Shown in pieces: positions 1-8,926 of a stretch of 64,000 nt of DNA (positions are counted from its first letter, which is position 1; each line of letters opens with the position of its first letter). The DNA is from CAVUNY01 sp963843535 (lineage in GTDB: Bacteria > Chloroflexota > Anaerolineae > Anaerolineales > Anaerolineaceae). The stretch spans positions 744,001 to 808,000 of the forward strand of contig CAWJKU010000004.1 of the NCBI GenBank assembly GCA_963843535.1, given 5' to 3'. The notes below the pieces were generated by a model. The model did not search any database. It saw only the letters and a list, made by a program, of their open reading frames with translations, and had not been told where the DNA came from. A program made the position numbers and the translations under genes.

Positions 1-2263
1 GCATGGCGGGTTCCACCGGCGAGGCCAGGCGCAGGATGTACGATACCAGCCGGCCCAGCGCCTCGGAGACGGCGGCGGTTTCGGAACCGGCCTTGGCGGT
101 GTTGACGAACATCTCGAAGGGCTGGTTGCCGCCGTTCTCGTTGATGGTCACGAAAGCTTTGCCCAAGGGGGTTTCGATCGAATAGGTGTAGCCGGTCAGG
201 TAGCGCGGGCGCGGTTTCTTGAGGTCGTGCCAGATGGGCAGCTGGTCAATGACCGAGGGGGCCGGTTCCTCGGCGGGCTTGGGCTGCTTCTTTTCGGCGG
301 TGGAGCGGGTCTCGAGGACTACTTTCTCGCGCGAGCCGGTGACGTAGACCGTGATGCCCTTGCAGCCCAGCTTCCAGGCCAGCAGGTAGGCCGTTGCCAC
401 GTCTTCTTCGCTGGCCTCGTTCGGGAAGTTGATCGTCTTCGACAGGCTGTTGTCTACGAAGGCCTGCATGGCGGCCTGCATGCGCACGTGCTCGTCGGCG
501 GAGATATCGCCCGAGACCACGAACACATCCCGGATCTCATCCGGCACGTCCTGCAGCCCCTGGCAGGTGCCCTGTTCCATCACCTCTTCGAATATCGCCT
601 GGCGCTTATCGGGATCGACCCCGGCATTTTCCAGGGCGCGCTCGAACAGCGGGCTGGCATAGGTCAGGCGCAGGTCTTTGCCGTTGTCGTTGACGTGGCG
701 GAAATAGCCCAGGGCGAAGACCGGTTCGCAGCCGTAGCCTTCACAGCCGGCAACCGTGGCAATGGTGCCGGTGGGGGCGACGGTAGTCTGGGCGGCGTTG
801 CGGATGCCGTGCTTGCGGATGCCGGTCACCACCAGGTCCCAATCGACCGGTGGGCGGCCGAATTCGTGGTCCGGCGGCACCAATGGGGTGGGCGGGGTCC
901 ACTTGAGATTGCCCGGGTCGTAGATCGAGCCGGTAATGGCGGGGAAAGCCCCGCGTTCTTCGGCCAGCGAGACGCTGGTCAGCATGGCGTGGTAGCGCAC
1001 GAATTCCATCACCTGGGCGGCGAACTCCTGGCCCTGGGCTGAGCCGTAGCGCACGCCGCAGTGGTACATCAGGTCGCCCAGACCCATGATCCCCAGGCCG
1101 ATGCGCCGCGCGCGGTGGGCGGCTTCTTTCAGGGCGGCGACGGCGGGCACGTATTTATTAGCGTCGACCACGTCGTCCAGGAAGCGGGTGGAAAGGACCA
1201 CGTCGCGCTGTACCTTGTCCCAATCCACGCTGTTTCCCGGGCCGGCGCAGGTCGCCAGGTTGACCGAACCCAGGCAGCAGTTCTCATACGGGCCCAGCCA
1301 CTGCTCGCCGCACGGGTTGGTGGCTTCCAGCTGGTAGAGGTGGGGCACCGGGTTGGAGCGGTTGGCCGCATCCAGGAAGAGCATGCCCGGCTCGCCGTTG
1401 TGGTGGGCCTGCTGCACGATCTTGGTGAACAGGTCGCGCGCTTTGATCGTGCGATAAACTTTCAGGGGCACGCCGGCCGCCCTGGCCTGCTCGATCGTGC
1501 CGTCGAATCCACGGTACAGGGGCGAGGTGACGTCGGGGAAGACCAGCTCCCATTCCTCGTCCATCTCGACCGCTTTCATGAAGGCATCCGTGATGCCCAC
1601 CGAAATGTTAAAGTTGGTGATCGAATTTTCATCCGTCTTGCAAGTGATGAATTCTTCGACATCGGGATGGTCGACGCGCAGCACGGCCATATTCGCCCCG
1701 CGGCGCGAGCCGCCCTGGGCCACCTCGCCGAAGGCGTGGTCGTACACGCGCAGGAAGCCCACCGGCCCGGTGGCCTGCCCGGCGGATGTTTTCACCAGCG
1801 AGCCCTTGGGGCGGAGGCGCGAGAAGGAAAAACCGTTTCCGCCGCCGGTCTGCTGGATAAGGGCGGCATCGCGCAGGGTCTGGAAAATTCCCGAGGTTTT
1901 GCGGCCCATATCGTCCGAAATAGGCAGGACAAAGCAGGCCGCCAGCTGGCCAAGGGGCGTGCCTGCGCCGGTGAAGGTGGGGGAATTTGGGAAAAAGCTC
2001 TTCGAGGTTAAAAGGTAATAATACTGACGGGCGCGCTCGTCCACGTTTCCGCCCCAGGCTTCCTCGACATGGGCCACATGGTAAGCCACGCGCCAGAACA
2101 TCTCTTCGATGCTTTCCGCCGGGCCGCCGTTATCCTCGCGGCGCACGTAGCGCCGCACCAATACCTGGCGGGCATTATCCGTCAGCTCAACTGAGGGTAA
2201 ATCTTCGGGGAGTGGAGGGGTCTGTAATAATCCCGTGGGAGCGGGCGTAATGAGGGAAGTCAT
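1..2263 (-). CDS. nrdJ: Adenosylcobalamin-dependent (class II) ribonucleoside reductase, 3' end outside window
   Basis: Reduces ribonucleotides to deoxyribonucleotides with a B12-derived thiyl radical, so it works with or without oxygen. About 754 residues are visible and the frame is still open at base 1. Seen: FPNSP at residues 91-95, a redox-type Cys at 110 in LAACFVLPI, the active-site NPCGE loop at 316-320, and TGTIATVAGC further on. No N-terminal ATP-cone precedes the catalytic core. The ATG at 2263 follows a purine-rich stretch and lies 11 nt after the nrdR stop, so the two genes form one operon, probably repressed by NrdR at the boxes near 2821. Family assignment is firm; only the C-terminus is unknown. 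Confidence 0.95.
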   Translation of the reverse strand, partial: MTSLITPAPTGLLQTPPLPEDLPSVELTDNARQVLVRRYVRREDNGGPAESIEEMFWRVAYHVAHVEEAWGGNVDERARQYYYLLTSKSFFPNSPTFTGAGTPLGQLAACFVLPISDDMGRKTSGIFQTLRDAALIQQTGGGNGFSFSRLRPKGSLVKTSAGQATGPVGFLRVYDHAFGEVAQGGSRRGANMAVLRVDHPDVEEFITCKTDENSITNFNISVGITDAFMKAVEMDEEWELVFPDVTSPLYRGFDGTIEQARAAGVPLKVYRTIKARDLFTKIVQQAHHNGEPGMLFLDAANRSNPVPHLYQLEATNPCGEQWLGPYENCCLGSVNLATCAGPGNSVDWDKVQRDVVLSTRFLDDVVDANKYVPAVAALKEAAHRARRIGLGIMGLGDLMYHCGVRYGSAQGQEFAAQVMEFVRYHAMLTSVSLAEERGAFPAITGSIYDPGNLKWTPPTPLVPPDHEFGRPPVDWDLVVTGIRKHGIRNAAQTTVAPTGTIATVAGCEGYGCEPVFALGYFRHVNDNGKDLRLTYASPLFERALENAGVDPDKRQAIFEEVMEQGTCQGLQDVPDEIRDVFVVSGDISADEHVRMQAAMQAFVDNSLSKTINFPNEASEEDVATAYLLAWKLGCKGITVYVTGSREKVVLETRSTAEKKQPKPAEEPAPSVIDQLPIWHDLKKPRPRYLTGYTYSIETPLGKAFVTINENGGNQPFEMFVNTAKAGSETAAVSEALGRLVSYILRLASPVEPAM

Positions 2264-2274
2264 GGCAGTCTCCT

Positions 2275-2727
2275 TTAACCTTCAGACAGTAATCGGTCTA
2301 TCTCGTGGCGGATAGCCTGGAGATCATCGAGGTGCAAATAAACGATGGCATAGCGAATATAAGCGATCTGGTCGAGCTCTTTCAAACCTTTTACCACCAT
2401 ATCTCCTACCACGCGCGAGGAAACTTCCGCCCGCCCCATGCGCTGCAGTGCGCTTTCGATCTCGCCCACCAGGCGGTCGATATCGGCTGCGGACACAGGG
2501 CGTTTGGCGCAGGAGATGCGGATCCCCCGGGCTAACTTTTCAGTCTCAAATACCTCACGGGTGCCGTCCTGTTTGATGATCAGCGGCGTTGCCAGGATAG
2601 GGCGCTCGTAGGTGCTGAAGCGCTGCATGCAGTTTTCGCATTCCCTTCGCCGGCGCACGCCGCCGTGGCTGTCATGGGTTGTATCGATCACTTTAGACTG
2701 GTCGTTCTGGCAGTACGGGCAGCGCAA
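2275..2727 (-). CDS. nrdR: Transcriptional repressor NrdR
   Basis: Zinc-ribbon and ATP-cone repressor of ribonucleotide reductase genes that senses dATP/ATP. The start is TTG at 2727, because AGGAGG sits 7 nt upstream and the protein then begins in the family's usual way with RCPYC. The frame is open further upstream, but that would add 53 residues unlike the family. This gives 150 residues, the normal length. Zinc ligands are the Cys pairs 3/6 and 30/33, and the ATP-cone covers about 50-140. It is the first gene of nrdR-nrdJ and lies 94 nt downstream of a paired operator, which suggests it also represses itself. Confidence 0.95.
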   Translation of the reverse strand: MRCPYCQNDQSKVIDTTHDSHGGVRRRRECENCMQRFSTYERPILATPLIIKQDGTREVFETEKLARGIRISCAKRPVSAADIDRLVGEIESALQRMGRAEVSSRVVGDMVVKGLKELDQIAYIRYAIVYLHLDDLQAIRHEIDRLLSEG

Positions 2728-2820
2728 TGTCTGTTTCCTCCTGGGTTGAAATTGCTCTCGGTCAGCCAATTTCGGCGGTTGACCCGTATCTGGGCATACA
2801 AGCGAATATCGAATAAACAA

Positions 2821-2866
2821 CCCCCATATATGGGGGTGATTTCGATATTGCCCCCTGTATTTAGTG
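2821..2866. promoter_or_regulatory. Paired NrdR boxes upstream of nrdR-nrdJ
   Basis: The first box, CCCCCATATATGGGGG (2821-2836), is a perfect 16-bp palindrome with the AT-rich core typical of NrdR boxes. A second, degenerate box, CCCCCTGTATTTAGTG, lies at 2851-2866. The centres are 30 bp apart, close to three helical turns, which is the usual spacing for NrdR box pairs. Position and spacing are seen in the sequence; NrdR binding is inferred. Confidence 0.75.
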
Positions 2867-2985
2867 CTAGGCCAACATTCTAGCACATATGAACGAAGAA
2901 CGCAAGAGGAAAAAGGCCGTTTCTGGAAATTTTTAACTTAAAGAATTTGCAAAGAGAATCGTATTGTTGGCCCTGGACAGAAAAG

Positions 2986-3034
2986 AAAGAAGGACCGAAT
3001 AACCGCGCGGGGCGCGGCTGCTCGGTCCTTCTTT
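2986..3034 (-). terminator. Rho-independent terminator after ftsZ
   Basis: A perfect 13-bp stem (2986-2998 with 3022-3034) encloses an inner CCGCGC/GCGCGG hairpin. On the minus strand it is followed by a T-rich stretch, TCTTTCTTTTCTG. It lies 45 nt past the ftsZ stop and separates the dcw cluster from nrdR. Confidence 0.8.
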
Positions 3035-3079
3035 GTGCATCCTGGCTTGTGGAGGGTTGAGCCAGGGGATGATAATACT

Positions 3080-4294
3080 TTACCGCTGTTCGTCCTGGCT
3101 GCGCGCGGCGCGCCTGTTGCGCAGGAAAGCCGGCACGTCCAGGTCTTCGGTGTTGATCGTTACCCGCTGGAAATCTGACTGGCTGGCCTGCTGGCTGCTG
3201 GGGCGGGCGGGCTGTTCTGGATGGGCGGCTTCGGAGGTTTGCGGGCGCACAGCGGAAGAAACGGGTCTGGCATCTTCCACTTTGCGGGGGTGCTTATCAG
3301 CCGCAGGCACTCCCGCCCGTTCAAAAACCGACTGGCTGGGAGCGGCCCGGTCGAAACCGGTCGCGATGACCGTGATGGTCAGCTCCTCGCCCACATCGGG
3401 GCTCACCACCGCACCAAAGATCATGTTGCATTCGGGATGGGCGGTTTCTTTGATGATCGCAGCGGCGGTATTGACCTCGAACAGGGTCATGGTCGGGCCG
3501 CCGGTGATGTTGAACAGGATGCCACGGGCGCCGTCGATGGTGATATCCAGCAGCTGGCTGGAGATGGCCATTTCGGCTGCGATGCGGGCGCGGTCTTCAC
3601 CGCTGGCATGGCCGACTGCCATCAGGGCAGCGCCGCCTTCTGACATGATCGCGCGCACGTCGGCGAAGTCCAGGTTGATCAGGCCGGGGACGGTGATCAA
3701 TTCGGAGATACCCTGGATGCCCTGGCGCAGCACATCGTCCGCGGTGCGGAAGGCATCCTGCAGGCTGGCGCGTTTATCCACAATCTGCAGCAGGCGATCG
3801 TTGGGAATGACGATCAGCGTATCGGCATGTTCTTTGAGCTTGGAAATGCCGGCTTCGGCCGACTGCGCGCGGCGGGCGCCTTCGAAGGTGAAGGGGCGAG
3901 TGACCACGCCAATGGTCAGCGCGCCAACTTCCTTGGCAATTTGAGCCACGATCGGCGCGGCGCCGGTTCCAGTGCCGCCGCCCAGGCCGGAGGTGACGAA
4001 GACCATGTCGGAACCCTTAAGCACTTCGTACAGCTCTTCGGCTGACTCTTCAGCCGCTTTGCGCCCAGTTTCGGGGTTGCCGCCAGCGCCCAGGCCGCGG
4101 GTGGTTTTGTCGCCGATCCGCACGCGGGTCGCGGCTTTGGAAAGCAGCAAGGCCTGCGCGTCGGTGTTGACGGCGATGAATTCGATGCCCCCAAGGCCTT
4201 CTTCGATCATGCGGTTAACGGCATTGCAACCGCCGCCGCCGACGCCGATCACCTTGATTCGGGCGAAAGATTCGGGTGTTGACATTTGGTCCAT
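3080..4294 (-). CDS. ftsZ: Cell division protein FtsZ
   Basis: Tubulin-like GTPase that polymerises into the division ring. With the start at 4294 it has 404 residues. The upstream frame is open for 41 more codons, but GGAGG lies 8 nt before this ATG and the protein then begins like other FtsZs. Seen: the nucleotide-binding IGVGGGGCNAVNRM near 16-30, the tubulin signature GGGTGTG at 105-111, a variable Pro/Ser/Gln-rich linker from about residue 320, and a conserved C-terminal peptide LDVPAFLRNRR that should bind FtsA. It is the last gene of the dcw cluster, 85 nt after ftsA. Confidence 0.98.
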   Translation of the reverse strand: MDQMSTPESFARIKVIGVGGGGCNAVNRMIEEGLGGIEFIAVNTDAQALLLSKAATRVRIGDKTTRGLGAGGNPETGRKAAEESAEELYEVLKGSDMVFVTSGLGGGTGTGAAPIVAQIAKEVGALTIGVVTRPFTFEGARRAQSAEAGISKLKEHADTLIVIPNDRLLQIVDKRASLQDAFRTADDVLRQGIQGISELITVPGLINLDFADVRAIMSEGGAALMAVGHASGEDRARIAAEMAISSQLLDITIDGARGILFNITGGPTMTLFEVNTAAAIIKETAHPECNMIFGAVVSPDVGEELTITVIATGFDRAAPSQSVFERAGVPAADKHPRKVEDARPVSSAVRPQTSEAAHPEQPARPSSQQASQSDFQRVTINTEDLDVPAFLRNRRAARSQDEQR

Positions 4295-4379
4295 TATTAT
4301 TTCCTCCACTTTACTAATTGGTTCCCGGTCCACCGGTTCTTGATTAGTTTTTGATCTATCAATTATATTATGAAACTGA

Positions 4380-5609
4380 TTAGGGTAGTAGTCGTTTGAG
4401 GAATTCATTGATTGCATCCCAGTTTAACTTGCCTCCTTTCGCGCGCCGCCCTGGCTGTAGAGCGGCTGTCTCATTCATCAGCAGTGCCCAATAAAGCAGC
4501 CCTACGCTTGTTGAATAAGCTGGTGAATGTAATTGGTCGACCAAACCGATAAGATTTTCAGGCCTGGATATCCGCACCGGCAGGCCGAGGATCTCGGAAG
4601 CCAGGTTGCGGATGCCCGGCAGGGCGGATGTGCCGCCGGTGAGCACCATGCCCGCCGGAAGCAGGCCGTCATAACCAGAGCGTTTGATCTCCTGCAGCAC
4701 CAGCTGGAAGATCTCTTCCACCCGGGCTTCGATGATGTGGGCCAGCTCTTTGCGGCTGACGCCCACGGGATGATCCTCGCCGAACGCGCGCACGGTGAAG
4801 CGGTCTGTCTCGCTGACCTCGTCTTCGATGGCATACCCGTATTGTTTCTTAAGCTCTTCGGCCTGGCTGAGGGAAAGGCGCAAGCCGTGGGCGATATCCG
4901 AGGTGACGTGGTTGCCGCCGACCGCCAGCACCATGGTGTGCCAGATGTCGCCGTCGATGTAAATGGCCAGGTCGGTGGTGCCGCCGCCGATGTCGCATAC
5001 CACCGCGCCCATCTGGCGTTCATTATCCGAAAGCACCACTTCGGCCGAGGCCAGCGGGTTGAGCACGAACTGCGATACGCTCACCCCTGAGGCCTGCACG
5101 CACTGGCGCAGGTTTTCGACGGTGGCCGCGGCAGCGGTGATGATGTGCGCTTCCACTTCCAGCCGGTATCCATGCATGCCAATCGGCACGCGGATACCGT
5201 CCTGCCCATCCACGATGAAGCCGCGCTGCAAAATATGGATGATTTCGCGGTTGTGCGGGATGGCAACAGCCTGGGCAGCGTCCAGGGCGCGGGCTACGTC
5301 ATCGGTGTCGATCACACCCCCGGAAATACCCACCACGCCGCGGCTGTTGACCGAGGAAACGTGGCTGCCGGCCAGGCTAACCAGGGCCGAGGCGATTTCC
5401 AGGCCGGAGGAGCGTTGAGCTTTATCAACCGAGCGGGCGATGGATTGGGAAGCAGCCGCCAGATCGACGATCGTGCCTTTGCGTATTCCCTGCGCGGGCT
5501 CGATGCCGACGCCCAAAATGCGCAAAGAACGCTCTCCCTCCACGCGCGCTACCAGGGTACATACTTTTGTCGTTCCAATATCTATTCCAACAACGATCGA
5601 TTCATCCAT
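4380..5609 (-). CDS. ftsA: Cell division protein FtsA
   Basis: Actin-like ATPase that tethers FtsZ filaments to the membrane. It has 409 residues, a normal length. Seen: phosphate 1 loop GIDIGTTKVCTLV near the N-terminus, GGGTTDLAIY in the middle, and a C-terminal amphipathic helix (LNWDAINEFLKRLLP) that is the expected membrane-targeting sequence. It sits 4 nt after ftsQ and upstream of ftsZ, the usual order. Confidence 0.97.
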   Translation of the reverse strand: MDESIVVGIDIGTTKVCTLVARVEGERSLRILGVGIEPAQGIRKGTIVDLAAASQSIARSVDKAQRSSGLEIASALVSLAGSHVSSVNSRGVVGISGGVIDTDDVARALDAAQAVAIPHNREIIHILQRGFIVDGQDGIRVPIGMHGYRLEVEAHIITAAAATVENLRQCVQASGVSVSQFVLNPLASAEVVLSDNERQMGAVVCDIGGGTTDLAIYIDGDIWHTMVLAVGGNHVTSDIAHGLRLSLSQAEELKKQYGYAIEDEVSETDRFTVRAFGEDHPVGVSRKELAHIIEARVEEIFQLVLQEIKRSGYDGLLPAGMVLTGGTSALPGIRNLASEILGLPVRISRPENLIGLVDQLHSPAYSTSVGLLYWALLMNETAALQPGRRAKGGKLNWDAINEFLKRLLP

Positions 5610-5613
5610 GGTT

Positions 5614-6636
5614 TCAGCGCTCCACTCGGTAATACGGTGCGTTTAAGAATTCAAGATTGACGTAACTGGGATTAATCCCTTTTTGTGCGAGCTGGTCAAT
5701 AATTGCCTGGTACATGGAGATTTTCATCTCCAGATCATCCAGGGTCTTACCAAAGTATACATCCCATCCGCGAGAATCATGCCATCCCAGACCTTCTTTT
5801 TCCGAATATACCAGGTTTGTGTCTTTGGGCATGTGGCCCTTCAGCAGCAAGGCCGAGGTCATGATCTTGAGATCCATCAGCGCAGGCTGGGGATCGATCT
5901 CTTGCGCATTATCCTTTAATGCTGCCGTTTCGCTGCTCGCCTCCGGCGTGGTCCCGGGGGTGAGGGCTTTTTCGGGCTGGGGTGGGTTATCTGCGGAAGT
6001 CACGGTCAGCAGGTTGGCGGGAGCTTTACCGCGGGCATTGAATATCACTCCCACGGCATCGATCCAATACGTCTGATCCTTGATTTTCCAGGCCAGCACG
6101 GGTGTCCGTTCGGTGAAATTTACATAAACCTGGTTTGGGAAGCCAACCAGCACGGAGACCTGCTGTAGCTCAGGGAAGGATTTCTCCAGCTCAACCCGGG
6201 CCGCAAAGGGGTCGATGGTAAATACCGAGCGACCGTTAAATTTAAGCACCGCCTCAATATCGTTCACGCTCACCCGGCTCGCGCCTTCGATGGTTGGTTT
6301 TTCCACCTGAAATTGCTCCGAATTCAGTGCGAAATAGAGCAGGGCGCACAGTCCAATCACCAGCAGGGCAGAGAGTGTGCGCCATCCCAGGCGAATGGTG
6401 GGGGCAGGCACAGAATATGCGCGCCCGGTGTTCTGGAAGGCGACGGTGTACATCCGGCGCGGGCGGGAAGCCGTGCGCTGCAAAAGTGGGCTGCCGAGGC
6501 CGGCCCCACGTACGGTGACCTGTGGTGTGCTGACATTGTATGCAGCTTTTTCTACGCGCGTACGCGACCGGTTGGAGCGGCGCTGGCGGACAGATTGTGA
6601 ACGATTTGTGTCGGTGCGAGTTGCGGCAGGCCTCAT
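5614..6636 (-). CDS. ftsQ: Cell division protein FtsQ/DivIB
   Basis: Bitopic division protein that links early and late divisome parts. The start is the ATG at 6636, which overlaps the ddl stop in ATGA and follows GGGAGGG. This gives 340 residues. An Arg/Ser/Thr-rich cytoplasmic tail (1-80) is followed by one membrane helix (about 86-104), a POTRA domain (about 108-175) and the beta domain. A Pro/Thr/Glu-rich insertion (about 215-250) interrupts the beta domain and is longer than in model FtsQ proteins. Assignment rests on architecture plus its place between ddl and ftsA. Confidence 0.9.
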   Translation of the reverse strand: MRPAATRTDTNRSQSVRQRRSNRSRTRVEKAAYNVSTPQVTVRGAGLGSPLLQRTASRPRRMYTVAFQNTGRAYSVPAPTIRLGWRTLSALLVIGLCALLYFALNSEQFQVEKPTIEGASRVSVNDIEAVLKFNGRSVFTIDPFAARVELEKSFPELQQVSVLVGFPNQVYVNFTERTPVLAWKIKDQTYWIDAVGVIFNARGKAPANLLTVTSADNPPQPEKALTPGTTPEASSETAALKDNAQEIDPQPALMDLKIMTSALLLKGHMPKDTNLVYSEKEGLGWHDSRGWDVYFGKTLDDLEMKISMYQAIIDQLAQKGINPSYVNLEFLNAPYYRVER

Positions 6637-7742
6637 TTGGCCCTCCCATAATGACGTTCGGTGTGGTCTCGGTCGGTTTTGCGTTCCATTGCCAGCTGGA
6701 TGAGCCGGTCGAGCAATTCGGCATAGGGTATCCCGCTGGCTGCCCACAATTTGGGGTACATGCTGATGCGGGTAAAGCCGGGAATGGTGTTAATTTCGCT
6801 CAGGTAAAAGGCGTCTGTCTGGCGGTCCAGCAAGAAATCCGCCCGGGCCATGCCCGCGCCATCCACCGCCTGGTAAGCGCGCAGGGCGATGGCCTGCATG
6901 GAATGGACCATGCTTTCCGGTATTGGGGCCGGGATGATCAGCTCCGAACTCTCATCCTGGTATTTGGCATGGTAGCTGTAGAAGTCTTCGTGTGGTACAA
7001 CTTCTCCCGGAACTGAAGCAATAGCCTCAGTGTTGCCCAGCACGCTCAGTTCGATTTCCCGAGGTCTTTCGAGGCCTTTTTCGACTAACACCCGCCGGTC
7101 GTAGCGGGCTGCTTCCATCAAGCCTTCCATCAGGTCAGAACGGCTGCGGCATTTGGTGATGCCCACCGATGATCCCAGGTTGGCGGGTTTGGTGAAAATT
7201 GGGTATGACAGGGATTGCTCAGCCTGGTAGATGACCCCGAGCAGATCCTTCTCTAATTCTCCGCGGGTGGCGACGATAAAAGGCAGGACCGGGATGCCGT
7301 TGGCGCGCATCACGTCTTTGAACAGCCCTTTATCCATGCCGACCGCTGATCCGAGCACCCCTGCGCCGATGTACGGCAGGTCAGCCAGCTCGAGCATCCC
7401 TTGCAGTGTGCCGTCTTCACCGAAAGTGCCGTGTAAAGCGGGAAAGACCACGTCAATATCCGTTATGGCCTGGATTTGAGATCCATTGATCGCGTACAGG
7501 GTGCGGCTGCCAGGGTACGGCAGAAGGGTGACACGGGTCATTTCTGACGTTTTGCCGGTCTCCAGCGTGGATAGGGGATCTTGCGCGGTAAACCACACCC
7601 CGTCAGGGGTGATGCCCACCGGGATCACTTCGTATTTCTGCGGGTCAAGCACCGCTAATATGGAACGCGCTGAATTCAGCGAAACTTCATGTTCGCCGGA
7701 ACGTCCTCCCATCATCACCATAACTTTAATGCGCTGACCCAT
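6633..7742 (-). CDS. ddl: D-alanine--D-alanine ligase
   Basis: ATP-grasp enzyme that joins two D-Ala for the peptidoglycan stem. The ATG at 7742 is chosen because AGGAG lies 5 nt upstream. A GTG at 7757 in the same frame abuts the murB stop but lacks a ribosome site. It has 369 residues. Seen: MMGGRSGEHEVSLNSA at the N-terminus, the glycine loop PANLGSSVGITK, and SEINTIPGFTRISMYPKLW near the C-terminus, which carries the metal-binding Glu and Asn. Its stop overlaps ftsQ by 4 nt. Confidence 0.97.
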   Translation of the reverse strand: MGQRIKVMVMMGGRSGEHEVSLNSARSILAVLDPQKYEVIPVGITPDGVWFTAQDPLSTLETGKTSEMTRVTLLPYPGSRTLYAINGSQIQAITDIDVVFPALHGTFGEDGTLQGMLELADLPYIGAGVLGSAVGMDKGLFKDVMRANGIPVLPFIVATRGELEKDLLGVIYQAEQSLSYPIFTKPANLGSSVGITKCRSRSDLMEGLMEAARYDRRVLVEKGLERPREIELSVLGNTEAIASVPGEVVPHEDFYSYHAKYQDESSELIIPAPIPESMVHSMQAIALRAYQAVDGAGMARADFLLDRQTDAFYLSEINTIPGFTRISMYPKLWAASGIPYAELLDRLIQLAMERKTDRDHTERHYGRAK

Positions 7743-7757
7743 AATTCTCCTGGCCAC

Positions 7758-8693
7758 TCAATTCGCGGGCCAATCCCCAATTTTCTCGATTTCCATTTCC
7801 AGCTTGATCGAGAACTTCTCGAAGACGGTCTGCTGCACCAACCGGAGCAACCGGTCGATATCACTGGCAGTGGCGTTCTCATCATTGATAAAGAAATTTG
7901 CGTGCGCCTGGCTGACCTGCGCCCCGCCAATGCGGGTGCCTTTAAGACCAGCGGCTTCGATCAAGCGCCCGGCATAATCTCCGCTTGGATTTTTAAACAT
8001 GGATCCCAGGCTGGCTCCGGGCGGCTGAGTGCTGCGGCGGCGTCCAGAAAATACACTCATCCTGGCCTGCACTTCGGCCGAGGTGCTTTGTGTGAGCTTC
8101 AGCCGGCTGGATAAAATCACTGCCTGTCCGGGGTGCTTTTTCAAAAGACTGGTGCGGTAACCGTACTGCAGCTGGTTTGCTGACCATTCTTTTTTCCCTT
8201 GTTTTCGGTGCAAGATTTCTGCCAGCATCAGGTTTCCGTGGATATCGCTGCCGTAGGCCCCGGCATTGCCATACACTGCCCCACCCACGGTGCCGGGGAT
8301 GGTGGCTGCCCATTCCAGCCCGCTCAACCCGCGTAAGGCCACCTGGCGGGCAATTGCGCCCAAATTTGCCCCTGATTCAGCCCAAACGCTGGGGGGAGTG
8401 CTGCGCGCGTCGATCTTCACCGTCTTTGCCCGGTTCAACAAAACGATCCCGCGAAAACCATTGTCACTGACCAGCACATTCGAGCCGCTGCCCAGGATCG
8501 TAAAGGGCACGTCCAGCTCCCACAGCTTGCGCACGGCATCTTCCAGCTCGAGTGCATCGTGAACGACCAGCATGGCGTCAGCCGCACCGCCGGCATGGGC
8601 GGTGGTGTAATTCGCCAGTTGTACGTTCTCTTGCAGCCGTCCGGCAAATGCCTGTCCGAGTGCGTTGAGCGGGGTGCTGCGGGGTGCGGTCAT
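7758..8693 (-). CDS. murB: UDP-N-acetylenolpyruvoylglucosamine reductase MurB
   Basis: FAD enzyme that reduces UDP-GlcNAc-enolpyruvate to UDP-MurNAc, the second committed step of peptidoglycan synthesis. It has 311 residues. Seen: ILGSGSNVLVSDNGFRG and IPGTVGGAVYGNAGAYGSDI for FAD binding, the active-site-type GSMFKNPSGDYAG, and QAHANFFINDENAT with the C-terminal Glu. It lies 50 nt downstream of the small ORF that overlaps murC, and ddl follows directly. Confidence 0.97.
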   Translation of the reverse strand: MTAPRSTPLNALGQAFAGRLQENVQLANYTTAHAGGAADAMLVVHDALELEDAVRKLWELDVPFTILGSGSNVLVSDNGFRGIVLLNRAKTVKIDARSTPPSVWAESGANLGAIARQVALRGLSGLEWAATIPGTVGGAVYGNAGAYGSDIHGNLMLAEILHRKQGKKEWSANQLQYGYRTSLLKKHPGQAVILSSRLKLTQSTSAEVQARMSVFSGRRRSTQPPGASLGSMFKNPSGDYAGRLIEAAGLKGTRIGGAQVSQAHANFFINDENATASDIDRLLRLVQQTVFEKFSIKLEMEIEKIGDWPAN

Positions 8694-8743
8694 GTTTCAG
8701 ATTTTCTCCTCTATTATTTTCCCAGGGGCGGGAAAATATCAAT

Positions 8744-8926
8744 CTACATGCCCTTCAAGAAATCGATCAATTTTTCAACGAGCGTAACGCGCTGCTGGCG
8801 AGACAGCTGCGCGTAATATCCTGGACGAGCTTTTCCCGTCGCGGGTGAACGCAATACTTCCAGGCGGGCGCCAGAGTTCAGCGCGGATTGAGATGGATAA
8901 TTACGCGTGTTCTTTTCCTCAGTCAT
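8744..8926 (-). CDS. Hypothetical 60-residue protein coupled to murC
   Basis: Not recognised. The ATG at 8926 lies inside the murC stop (ATGACTGA, 8-nt overlap), so translation is probably coupled. The protein is charged and soluble, with no membrane segment. A disordered-looking N-terminal half rich in Ser, Asn and Arg is followed by SRQQRVTLVEKLIDFLKGM, which could form one amphipathic helix. Its place between murC and murB suggests a cell wall or division role, but only by position. The overlap and a clean frame argue that it is real. Confidence 0.55.
   Translation of the reverse strand: MTEEKNTRNYPSQSALNSGARLEVLRSPATGKARPGYYAQLSRQQRVTLVEKLIDFLKGM

Noticed and set aside
227..2011. Long plus-strand reading frames at 227-1042 and 1061-2011
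   Set aside because: They lie opposite the continuous class II RNR gene on the minus strand, have no ribosome site and show no family pattern.
3033..3944. Plus-strand 303-codon frame opposite ftsZ
   Set aside because: Codon-phase shadow of the high-GC ftsZ gene; composition is low-information and Arg/Ser-rich.
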